Shown piece after piece: positions 12,401 through 22,164 of a stretch of DNA of 64,000 nucleotides (position 1 is its first letter; every line of letters begins with the position of its first letter). Location: the NCBI RefSeq assembly GCF_001625215.2, contig NC_030385.2, forward strand, positions 41,813,598 through 41,877,597. Reading direction: 5' to 3'. Position numbers and translations under genes: made by a program. This DNA is from Daucus carota subsp. sativus. Lineage: Eukaryota; Streptophyta; Magnoliopsida; Apiales; Apiaceae. The notes below the pieces were generated by a model. It saw only the letters and a list, made by a program, of their open reading frames with translations, was not told the DNA's origin and did not search any database.

Positions 12401-15400
12401 ATCTGAATGATCCTTGTCAGCTCTACCAATAACACAAATTGGAATGAACCAATTTCATCAATTGTAACCACTTCACCATTTAATTAACACAAAAAACTGA
12501 TATGTTTATTTAGAAGTATTATAAGCCTCTGCATATATATAATTTTGCACTCATTTTATTATTTTATCCTATATGATCCTTCGATAAATTCCCAAGCGAC
12601 TATTTTTGTCACTATGTACATTATTTTGAGCTGAAAATAAATTTGTTGTTCGAAAAAATGATCAAAATCTCCGGTCAATGGGATAATATAAGGACAAAAC
12701 ATGGTATGAATTAAAGCAAACTGGCCAAATTGAGGCATATTAACCCAAACAAACAAACATAGCTAATAAATTTTTAAAATTCCACTCGTTGACACTGACT
12801 TTTGTATGAATTGGTAATAACTCAATCGCTTATATTTTATGCTTTCACAAATATGGCACATTATATTAATAGTAATTTTTTGCATAAAAGGATTGTTTCG
12901 CTATATTAATAAAGGGTTTATGCAACCACACATCAAAATTCTGCACAACACTTTCTACTTCACACTTTGACAACCATAATAATGAGAAAATAGCAAATCC
13001 AATAATAAACTTTGGGGGTGTTTGGATGGTAGGTGAGAATGTGAATCAAGAATAAGAATGAGGGGTATGAGTAGCGCTGGCAATATTAGACCCGAGCCGA
13101 CAACCAGACACAAATTATTATAGAACATATAAACTTTTTTTATTTCATATGTTCTTAATTATACTTAAAATTAAAGACAGTTTGGTCAATTTGACCGTTA
13201 AAAGTCGAGACGGACCAAATAAAAAGGGAAGGCGGGAGTACCAACAAACTCAAAAGAGCATTTTAAAAACATATATTATTTTATATTTTTTTGAAACTTT
13301 ATTCCATAATAAAAAATTTCAATCCTATATTATATTCAAAATATTATCAAACCATATAATAGAACCTATAATTTTTTATAATTTCATATGTTAGTAATTA
13401 TAATTAAGATTAATTAGTTGGAAAAAAAATCAATGATAGAATTTTCAATGTCCTTTTAAAATAATTTTCTTTGATTTTAAAATAACTGAAGAAGAATTTA
13501 TACATATTATTTATTTTTAAATCATACTCTCTCCGTCCCAAAGAAAATGACCCTTTGATTTTTCACGCATTTCAAATTTTTTTGTTTTGTCAAAAAATAT
13601 GGATCATATATTTTTACACAAAACAAAAAAGTTTGAAAAATATTATTTATAAGTACCCCTACCGAACACATTGAAATGCGTGAAAAAGTCAAACTGTCAT
13701 CCTTTTTGGGACGGAGGGAGTATAAAATAAGAAATATATGTCAAATTTTAATTTTCTAATATATTCAAAAATTTGGGTCGCGCTCAAGAGAGAACCAGTC
13801 CTTAAAATGGAATCATGAAACCACTAAAATTCTGCTGCAGAACCCTAAATTTTAAATAGATTTTTAGGATCCAAATACATTTTTTTTCTTTTTTTTCATC
13901 GTTGTATGTGTTCCAAAATAATTTTAAAATAAATAGATATTGACATTTTTTGCATGTGAAGTTCTGCTGCAGAACCCTGACTAATACTAGAAATAAGGTA
14001 AGGATTCTATGGGTTCTCTCTCTAATGGTTCGCCCTTGAACATGACTCGCACAAAATTAATACATATCTATCAAAATATCCCGAGAATCTTAATGATATT
14101 AATATAAGCAAGTGGTGGACCATTAGTAAAAGTACAGATAACTGCATGTAATTAACATTGATTTGCTAGTTGAAAAATAGCCCCGGGCCCAGGGATAATA
14201 CTGTAATCTCTATACAGTTGACTCTTGAAATAATTAATATGCAATTATTGTAATCTTTAATTCTTATACAACAAATTTTATATTCCAAGTCGCTGTTTGG
14301 TGTAAATATTTATTACCGAGGTCTTTGCCATCCCTATAAATACCAGCTCACTAAGAAAAGACTTTCACATCGCTCTTGCATACAGATATAGTGAGGGAAG
14401 AGAATATGGTAAGGCCAAAGAAAGACCGATGGACTCCAGATGAAGACATCGTGTTGGTATCTTACGTTCAGGAGCATGGTGCAAGCAACTGGAGCCTTGT
14501 CCCTAGAAATGCTGGTATATGTGTACAATTCTTTTAAGTAATTTATATGTCATGCTTTATATTTATCTGGTTATATATTAGTTTTATACAAATTTTTGCA
14601 TGATTTGTATGATTTAACAGGATTGAATAGGAGTGGAAAGAGTTGTAGATTCAGATGGATGAATCATCTTCGTCCTGGCATTAACAGAGGAAAATTTACT
14701 CATCATGAAGAGCAAATAATTATCCATTATCATGCTCTGCTTGGCAACCGGTATCGCCACTAGACAGCTCGTTTCTATTGTTCTTTTAAACCAACAATCA
14801 AAAGAAGAAACTAATGATCTATGTGTTTTTAATATAAAATCTGAAAATCGCTAATTAAAATAGTAAATAAGATCTTAGAAAGATTTTAAAAAGATGTAAT
14901 TACTTATAAAATATTATTGTATATAATATTAATTACGGATTTTGATTTCAATGTTTTTGTTTATTTACATGTATGTTCCATTTTAATGAAATTGAAAATG
15001 CTAAATTAATTCGGTTGCATATGCAGATGGGCAGATATAGCTGCACACCTGACTGGTAGAACTGACAATGGTGTTAAAAACTACTGGCATACCCATCTTA
15101 AGAAGAAGCTGGATATAGTTAATGGTCATGTTGATGAACCAATAGGGAATCCAGTTGCTGCGCCTGCTCTTGTTTATCAGGTTCCTCCTGTTCCGGCTCC
15201 TGCTCTTGTTTATCGGCTTCCTCCTGTTCCGGCTCCTAGTTTTGCACCAGGACGTGAGGGTTTTGACTACCCTTCCATTGCTCGGGCTCCTAGTTTTGGA
15301 CCAGGACGTGAGGGTTTTGCGTACCTGCCCATTGCTCTGGCTCCTAGTTTTGCACCGGGACGTGTGGTTTTTGCCTACCCACCCAACATCTTTATTTCTG

Positions 15401-18400
15401 CGGGTCATGAGTCATGATCAGATCTCTTTCGGCCCATATTAAATTACTCATCATTTGGTCTGTGAATTTGGGTCCTAGTTGCTCGGTCATTTGCTAAGCT
15501 TACTTTCTTTCAGTTCGAAGTTCTAGTTTCGAGTTTGTTGGTGGTTGTGTGGATATTTTTAAAAAAAAATTATTAGCATTGGATTTTCTATTATTTTTTT
15601 ATCAATGTAATGAACTAAACATTGAAGTGGTGTTCTTGTTTATGATGGATTTATGGTGTTTTATTATTGAGAATATTAATTAATTTGTAAAACCATCAAA
15701 ACAAATCAAAATTTTTGTTTTGTTAAAACCAACATGGCATGTTGTGCTTAAATTGGTTATGAAATTAACTTCAACAAGCTCATTTCACCAAAAAAAGAGA
15801 AAGAGAAAGAGAAAAGAGAACTGCAACAAGTTCACATTAAACTGTCATTAATGAGCTCGACTCGTTAAAAATTTCTCAAATTTGTTCATACTTGAGTTTG
15901 GAAGGAGTCAGAAATCTTTTCTTAATTCCTCTCATTAATAGATCACATGTAAGAAACGCTCACAATAACTTACACAATTTTTTTAAGAGATTACTTACAA
16001 AGATTATGTTTCATCTACATAACTGAAGACGAAAATTAGAGTGGAAAACAAAAATATTAAATAAATAACTTGTTAACCTATATTATATATCTGTAATTTT
16101 TTTACCAACAGATAACTTATGAATATGATCCGAACAAACAGTTTCGGCAAACAGAGATAATCGTTTTAACTTTTAAGAAATATTATTTTTTCTTAAATCA
16201 TACTCGCTCCGTCCCAAAAAGTATGACCCTACGACTTTTTCACGCATTTCAATGTCTTCAGAGAGGTACTTGTAAATATTATTTTTCAAATTTTTTTTGT
16301 TTTGTCTAAAAATATGGTTCTTAAATTTTTATACAAAACAAAAGTTTGAAAAATATTATTGATAAGTACCCCTACCAAACACATTGAAATGCATGAAAAA
16401 GACTAACGGTCATCCTTTTTAGGACGGAGGGAGTATAAAATAAGAAATATATATATATCAAATTTTATTTTTCTAATATATTCATAAAATTAATACATAT
16501 CTATCAAAAATATCCCGAAAATCTTAATAATATTGATATGAGTAAGTGGTGGACCATTAGTAATAGTACAGATAAATGCATGTAATTAACATTGATTTGC
16601 TAGTTAAAAAAATATCCTCGGGGCCAGGGATAATAATCCATATACAGTTGACTATTGTAAAAATTAATATGCAATTATTGTAATCTTTAATTCTTACACA
16701 ACAGATTTTGTATTCTAAGTCGGTGTTTGGTGTAAATATTTATTACCGAGGCCTTCGCCATCCCTATAAATACCAGCTCGCTAAGAAAAGACTTTTACAT
16801 CTCTCTTGAATACGGATACAGTGAGGGAAAAGAATATGGCAAGGCCACCTAAAAGCCGATGGACTCTAGATGAAGACATCATGTTGGTGTCTTACGTTCA
16901 GGAGCATGGTGCAAGCAACTGGAGCCTTGTCCCTGGAAATGCTGGTATATGTGTACAATTCTTTTAAGTAATTTATATGTCATGCTTTATATTTATCTGG
17001 TTATATATTAGTTTTATACAAATTTTTGCATGATTTGTATGATTTAACAGGATTGAATAGGAGTGGAAAGAGTTGTAGATTCAGATGGATGAATCATCTT
17101 CGTCCTGGCATTAACAGAGGAAAATTTACTCATCATGAAGAGCAAATAATTATCCACTATCAGGCTCTGCTTGGCAACCGGTATCGCCGCTGGACAGCTC
17201 TTTTCTACAGTTCCTTTAAACCAACAATCAAAAGAAGAAACTACTAATCTATGTGTTTTAAATATAAAATCTGAAAAATCGCTAATTAAAATATTAAATA
17301 AGATCTTAGAAAGTTTTTTAAAGATGTAATTACTTCTAAATATTATTATATATAATAATAATTACAAATTGTGGTTTCAACGTTTTTCTTTGTTTAAATG
17401 TATGTTCCATTTTAATGAAATTGAAAATGCTAAATTAATTCGGTTGCATATGCAGATGGGCAAATATAGCTGCACACTTGACTGGTAGAACTGACAATGG
17501 TGTTAAAAACTACTGGCATACCCATCTAAAGAAGAAGCTGGATATAGTTAATGGTCATGTGTATGAACCAATAGGGAATCCAGTTGCTGCGCCTGCTCTT
17601 GTTTATCAGGTTCTTCCTGTTCCGGCTCCTGCTCTTGTTTATCGGGTTCCTCCTGTTCCGGCTTCTAGTTTTGCACCAGGACGTGAGGGTTTTGACTACC
17701 CTTCCATTGCTCGGGCTCCTAGTTTTGGACCAGGACGTGAGGGTTTTGCGTACCTGCCCATTGCTCTGGCTCCTAGTTTTGCACCAGGACGTGTGGTTTT
17801 TGCCTACCCACCCGACATCTTTATTTCTGCGGGTCATGAGTCATGATCAGATCTCTTTCGGCCCATATTAAATTACTCATCATTTGGTCTGTGAAATTGG
17901 GTCCTAGTTGCTCGGTCATTTGCTAAGCTTACTTTCTTTCAGTTCGAAGTTCTAGTTTCGAGTTTGTTGGTGGTTGTGTGGATATTTTTTTAAAAAAATT
18001 ATTAGCGTTGGATTTTCTATTATTTTTTTTATCAATGTAATGAACTAAACATTGAAGTGGTGTTCTTGTTTATGATGGATTTATGGTGTTTTATTATTGA
18101 GAATATTAATTAATTTGTAAAACCATCAAAACAAATCAAAATTTTTGTTTTGTTAAAACCAACATGGCATGTTGTGCTTAAATTGGTTATGAAATTAACT
18201 TCAACAAGCTCATTTCACCAAAAAAAGAGAAAGAGAAAAGAGAACTGCAACAAGTTCACATTAAACTGTCATTAATGAGCTCGACTCGTTAAAAATTTCT
18301 CAAATTTGTTCATACTTGAGTTTGGAAGGAGTCAGAAATCTTTTCTTAATTCCTCTCATTAATAGATCACATGTAAGAAACGCTCACAATAACTTACACA

Positions 18401-21400
18401 ATTTTTTTAAGAGATTACTTACAAAGATTATGTTTCATCTACATAACTGAAGACGAAAATTAGAGTGGAAAACAAAAATATTAAATAAATAACTTGTTAA
18501 CCTATATTATATATCTGTAATTTTTTTACCAACAGATAACTTATAAATATGATCCGAACAAACAGTTTCGGCAAACAGAGTTAATCGTTTTAACTTTTAA
18601 GAAATATTATTTTTTTTCTTAAATCATACTCCCTCCGTCCCAAAAAGAATGACCCTACGACTTTTTCACGCATTTCAATGTGTTCGGAGAGGTACTTGTA
18701 AATATTATTTTTCAAATTTTTTTTGTTTTGTCTAAAAAAATGGTTCTTAAATTTTTATACAAAGCAAAAGTTTGAAAAATATTATTGATAAGTACCCCTA
18801 CCAAACACATTGAAATGCATGAAAAAGACTAACGGTCATCCTTTTTAGGACGGAGGGAGTATAAAATAAGAAATATATATCAAATTTTATTTTTCTAATA
18901 TATTTATAAAATTAATACATATCTATCAAAAATATCCCGAAAATCTTAATGATATTGATATGAGTAAGTGGTGGACCATTAGTAATAGTACTGATAAATG
19001 CATGTAATTAACATTGATTTGCTAGTTAAAAAAATATCCTCGGGCCCAGGGATAATAATCCATATACAGTTGACTATTGTAAAAATTAATATGCAATTAT
19101 TGTAATCTTTAATTCTTACACAACAGATTTTGTATTCTAAGTCGGTGTTTGGTGTAAATATTTATTACTGAGGCCTTCGCCATCCCTATAAATACCAGCT
19201 CGCTAAGAAAAGACTTTTACATCTCTCTTGAATACGGATACAGTGAGGGAAAAGAATATGGCAAGGCTACCTAAAAGCCGATGGACTCCAGATGAAGACA
19301 TCATGTTGGTGTCTTACATTCAGGAGCATGGTGCAAGCAACTGGAGCCTTGTCCCTGGAAATGCTGGTATATGTGTACAATTCTTTTAATTAATTTATAT
19401 GTCATACTTTATGTTTATCTGGTTATATATCAGTTTTATACAAATTTTTGTATGATTTAACAGGATTGAACAGGAGTGGAAAGAGCTGTAGATTCAGATG
19501 GATGAATCATCTTCGTCCTGGCATTAACAGAGGAAAATTTACTCATCATGAAGAGCAAATAATTATCCATTATCAGGCTCTGCTTGGCAACCGGTATCGC
19601 CGCTGGACAGCTCTTTTCTACAGTTCCTTTAAACCAACAATCAAAAGAAGAAACTACTAATCTATGTGTTTTAAATATAAAATCTGAAAATCGCTAATTA
19701 AAATATTAAATAAGATCTTAGAAAGTTTTTTAAAAGATGTAATTACTTTTAAAATATTATTATATATAATAATAATTACAAATTGTGGTTTCAACGTTTT
19801 TCTTTGTTTAAATGTATGTTCCATTTTAATGAAATTGAAAATGATAAATTAATTTGGTTGCATATGCAGATGGGCAGATATAGCTGCACACCTGCCTGGT
19901 AGAACTGACAATGGTGTTAAAAACTACTGGCATACCCATCTTAAGAAGAAGCTGGATATAGTTAATGGTCATGTTGATGAAGCAATGGGAGATCCGATTG
20001 CTGCTCCTGTTTATCAGGTTTCTCCTATCATGGTTACTGTTCCGGCTCCTAATTTTGCACCAGGATGTGAGGGTTTTGACTACCCTTCTATTGCTCGGGC
20101 TCCTAGTTTTGCTCCGGCTCCTAATGCATGTACCAGGACGTGAGGGTTTTGCCTACCCGCCCAACATCTTTATTCCTTCGAGTCATGAGTAATGATCAGA
20201 TCTGTTTCGCCCCATATTAAATTACTCATCATTTTGATCTGTTAATTTGGGTCCTAGTTGCTTGGTCATGTGCTAAGCTTACTTTCTTTCAGTTTGAAGT
20301 TCTAGTTTTAGGTTTTTGTTGGTGGTTGTGTGGATTTTTTTTGAAATTTTTATTAGCGTGGATTTCCTATTATTTTTTTATCAATGTAATGAACTAAACA
20401 TTGAAGTGGTGCTTTTATTTATGATGGATTTATGGTGTTTTATTATTGAAAAATATTAATTAATTTGTAAAGTATCGAAACAAATCAAAATTATTGTTTT
20501 GTTAAAACCAACATGGCATGTTGTGCTTAAATTGGTTATGAAATTAACTTCTAACAAGTTCATTTCACCAAAAAAAGAGAAAGAGAAAAGAGAACTGCAA
20601 CAAGTTCACATTAAACCGTCATTAATGAGCTCGACTCGGTTAAAAATTTCTCAAATTCAAGTTCATACTTGAGTTTGAAAGGAGTCAGAAATCTTTTCTT
20701 AACTCCTCTCATTAAAAATTACTTGTAAGAAACACTCACAATAACTCACACAATTTTTTTAAGAGTTTACTTACAAAAATATGTTTCATCTACATAATTG
20801 AAAATGAAAATACGAGTGGAAATAAATATAATACATATATTAACTTGTCAGACTATGTTATATATATATTATTTTTTTTACCAGCAAATAACTTACAAAT
20901 TTGATCAGAACAAATAGTTTCAACAACCCAGAGTTAATCGGTTTAAGTAATATAAATAACCAAGCACAAAAAGAGCAAAAACATACTTCTAATTTACTGA
21001 ATTGCGGGAGCCTAGGAGAAGCAGAGAGTGCAGCTTTCCCTTTGTAAATGTTATAATCCGCAAACACTACGCCCGAGGCTTTCCCTGTATGCACCAAAAA
21101 CAAGCACAACACAGTCAAAAACGCAAAAACGAGACACCGAAAATTAAACTACTCGAAAAAAATAGAGTCCTAACCATCAGTAGACAAACTCTGCGTAGCG
21201 GTAGAGATGTAAGCCTTGGACATAAACCCCTGCTCCTTGAAACTTTTCGCAGCACTTCCCCTGAACAAAAACATTCAAGTTCATACACATTTTTACGCAC
21301 ACAGTAACACAATTGAAACTGAAGACGTGCTCTGAGCTCTATGTTGTATTTTAGTGTGTGTTGTAAACGGTGTAAGAAGAGTGAGATTATATATAGAATT

Positions 21401-21482
21401 ACGAAATAAAAAGAGAGAGGATGTGTAATTACCGAGCAATTTGGTGTAGAAATGGTTGGGCACGTCGGAGAATCGCCGCCAT
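6459..21482 (-). CDS. WHY2: WHIRLY2-type single-stranded DNA-binding protein (eight exons)
   Basis: Exons on the minus strand: 21433-21482, 21175-21260, 20987-21084, 11984-12076, 10712-10806, 9629-9702, 8800-8888 and 6459-6572. All have GT-AG borders and join in frame to 232 residues, close to Arabidopsis WHY2 (about 238). The N-terminus ([17 protein letters not shown]) is rich in Arg and Ala and lacks acidic residues, like a mitochondrial presequence. The hallmark KGKAAL ssDNA-binding motif is at residues 60-65. It is followed by conserved Whirly blocks such as [22 protein letters not shown] and [12 protein letters not shown]. Whirly proteins bind single-stranded DNA as tetramers; the WHY2 branch protects mitochondrial DNA from error-prone repair. 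The gene is unusually long because intron 3 (12077-20986) contains a MYB gene cluster on the other strand. A Helitron ends about 180 bp upstream of the start codon, so little native promoter remains next to the gene. Confidence 0.95.
7677..8369. mobile_element. Non-autonomous hAT-like element in WHY2 intron 7
   Basis: The right end reads GAGCCGGCCCTG, the complement of a CAGGGCCGGCTC terminus typical of hAT elements, and the left end carries the decayed match GTCCGGCTCAAC. Flanks GATAAAAG (7669-7676) and GATAAAAC (8370-8377) form an 8-bp duplication with one mismatch. The interior is AT-rich and non-coding. It lies in the intron between exons 7 and 8 of the WHIRLY2 gene. Confidence 0.65.
9209..9571. 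mobile_element. Candidate MITE in WHY2 intron 6
   Basis: The left edge reads GTGCCCGTTTGGGTGAACTGG, and the right edge reads as its imperfect inverted form (CGCCCAGGCAAACAGGC). Inside are the words ACTTATGGCTTATAGTGACTT and AATTTTATATTATAGTTGACTT, common in a plant MITE class that ends in a GCCCGTTTGG word. Target duplications are not clear. The spacer near 4912-5100 looks like a decayed relative. Confidence 0.45.
13527..13720. mobile_element. Stowaway-type MITE, copy in repeat unit A
   Basis: The inverted ends CTCTCTCCGTCCC and GGGACGGAGGGAG are flanked by TA on both sides, as in Stowaway/Tc1-mariner MITEs. The interior is partly self-complementary (TTTTTCACGCATTT with AAATGCGTGAAAAA). It sits at the same relative place in all three MYB repeat units, so it predates the duplications. 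This copy is about 35 bp shorter than the other two. Confidence 0.85.
13771..14052. mobile_element. Small insertion found only upstream of MYB copy A
   Basis: Comparison with the equivalent positions upstream of copies B and C shows about 280 extra bases here. The ends are imperfect inverted repeats (GGTCGCGCTCAAGAGAGAACCA against GAGTCATGTTCAAGGGCGAACCA on the other strand). A TTCTGCTGCAGAACCCT word occurs twice inside. It is most likely a non-autonomous DNA element. Its exact borders and target duplication are not clear. Confidence 0.55.
14335..14342 (+). promoter_or_regulatory. TATA box of MYB copy A
   Basis: TATAAATA lies in a CCATCCCTATAAATACCAGCTC context conserved at all three copies and sits 64 bases upstream of the start codon, which fits a short leader. 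Confidence 0.75.
14406..15417 (+). CDS. R2R3-MYB transcription factor, copy A (subgroup 1-like)
   Basis: Exons 14406-14514, 14621-14750 and 15027-15417 encode 209 residues. R2 has tryptophans at 9, 29 and 49, and R3 has F62, W81 and W100, the usual plant R2R3 pattern. Words such as [16 protein letters not shown] and [18 protein letters not shown] point to the MYB30/MYB60/MYB96 group, as do the two intron positions. The N-terminus is about ten residues shorter than family members because the usual CCDK-x-G-KKGP stretch before R2 is missing. The tail is unusual: [13 protein letters not shown] and APSF-x-PGREGF-x-YP repeats rich in Pro, Ala and Phe. Sequence-specific DNA binding is expected; targets are unknown. 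The gene lies antisense inside WHY2 intron 3. A TAG at 14761 falls in intron 2 and is not a premature stop. Confidence 0.87.
16203..16433. mobile_element. Stowaway-type MITE, copy in repeat unit B
   Basis: TA-flanked element with ends CTCGCTCCGTCCC and GGACGGAGGGAG, nearly identical over its length to the copy at 18629-18859. It marks the 5' part of repeat unit B as C-like. Confidence 0.85.
16765..16772 (+). promoter_or_regulatory. TATA box of MYB copy B
   Basis: TATAAATA in the same conserved context as at copies A and C, 64 bases before the start codon. Confidence 0.75.
16836..17846 (+). CDS. R2R3-MYB transcription factor, copy B (hybrid of C and A)
   Basis: Exons 16836-16944, 17051-17180 and 17456-17846 have the same lengths as in copy A and encode 209 residues. 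The MYB repeats are intact. Exon 1 begins [10 protein letters not shown], like copy C ([10 protein letters not shown]) and unlike copy A ([10 protein letters not shown]). The end of exon 2 and most of intron 2 also match C, whereas the tail in exon 3, including the VPAPALVYR and APSF-x-PGREGF repeats, and the 3' flank match A. A donor at CCG/gtatcg must be used to join LLGNR to [11 protein letters not shown]. An unspliced read-through of the second exon would end at TTCTACAGTTCC...TAC-TAA and lacks half of R3. Function as for copy A. Confidence 0.87.
18629..18859. mobile_element. Stowaway-type MITE, copy in repeat unit C
   Basis: TA-flanked element with ends CTCCCTCCGTCC and GGACGGAGGGAG at the same relative place as in units A and B. 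Confidence 0.85.
19187..19194 (+). promoter_or_regulatory. TATA box of MYB copy C
   Basis: TATAAATA in the conserved CCATCCCTATAAATACCAGCTC context, 64 bases before the start codon. Confidence 0.75.
19258..20143 (+). CDS. R2R3-MYB transcription factor, copy C (shorter tail)
   Basis: Exons 19258-19366, 19464-19593 and 19870-20143 encode 170 residues. The R2 and R3 domains are intact and nearly identical to the other copies; LPGRTDNG replaces LTGRTDNG. The tail differs. It lacks part of the VPAPALVYR repeats and gains [17 protein letters not shown] small indel in the word AATGCATGTACCAGGACGTGA then shifts the frame, so the protein ends with APNACTRT about 40 residues early. The old reading frame ([10 protein letters not shown]) continues in another phase after the stop. 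The DNA-binding domain should work; loss of the tail may change regulatory activity. Confidence 0.84.
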
Positions 21483-21663
21483 GTTTTTAGGGTTTTACCG
21501 CCTCTCAGGGGTTTTGAGGTGCAATACTCCTTTTCGGGGAACACGATTAGAAGCGGTAGTTTAATCAAATCAACAAAATTTTAATTTAGAGAAAAATAGT
21601 CTTCCGGACACTTATTTTCTTAATAATTTTTTATAGACAGGTACTTTAAGAAAAATATAATTA

Positions 21664-21692
21664 CTAGTATTTGTGCCCGCTCCGCAAGGGCA
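21664..21692 (-). other. Helitron 3' terminus (hairpin plus CTAG)
   Basis: On the minus strand TGCCC (21692-21688) pairs with GGGCA (21678-21674) around a nine-base loop. Six bases then lead to CTAG at 21667-21664, followed by host T. This fits the rule that Helitron 3' ends carry a short hairpin about ten bases before CTRR. Confidence 0.85.
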
Positions 21693-22164
21693 AGTAAAAT
21701 GTTTCTTAAAAAATATGTTTATATAAATTTAATGTGATCTAAATAAATGTAGGAAAAACGCTTTTGTGTATATATTTTAATGTGATATTTGTTGATTTAT
21801 GTAAACCTCTACTTGAAATTAAATTATGTAAAAGGTACTGGTAGATTAATGTTCTAATTTCATAAAAAATTGTTTGTGAGTTAATATTTTTTTTTAAATT
21901 TCCCAATATATTCGACTGTGGCTACAGGAATTTAGAATATTTCTGCACTTCCGCCCTACATAGTAAGGGGCCAGAGAATAATTACCGCATAAAGTAGCAT
22001 TGGGCAGTGTTATTGATTAAAGTCAATGAGTTAATGCTCTTTAAACCTCACCTAAATTGAATCATAACCCCCATTTGTGAGCTCTATCTCTATCATCTTC
22101 TCTCCCAATTTCTTGTTTGCATGCAGGTAGAAGTTCAAAACAATATAATTTTTTGTATGCTGTA

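Larger units (their letters stand above)
13730..20944. repeat. Tandem array of about 2.43-kb units carrying three MYB genes
   Basis: Corresponding ATGs lie at 14406, 16836 and 19258, so the spacings are 2430 and 2422 bp. Similarity covers upstream flank, all exons, both introns and about 750 bp of 3' flank. The 3' flank of unit A (15418 to about 16170) is nearly identical to that of unit B. The 5' flank of unit B is nearly identical to that of unit C. This places the recombination point inside the gene. Confidence 0.9.
12077..20986 (-). other. WHY2 intron 3, 8.9 kb, host of a nested MYB cluster
   Basis: The donor is directly after codon 78 at 20987 and the acceptor lies before the [10 protein letters not shown] exon at 12076. 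Both borders are GT-AG and in phase 0. The first 1.4 kb beyond the acceptor (12077-13526) holds no recognisable gene. The rest is occupied by the tandem MYB repeats on the plus strand and their MITEs. Confidence 0.9.

Noticed and set aside
14751-14763. A TAG in MYB copy A that seems to end the protein early in R3
   Set aside because: It lies after the GT donor at 14751, inside intron 2. Splicing CCG to the exon at 15027 gives an intact R3, and copies B and C use the same junction.
15001-15408. Minus-strand open frame with basic repeats (also at 17526-17837)
   Set aside because: It is the antisense of the repeated MYB tail; its repeats only mirror the plus-strand APGREGF repeats.
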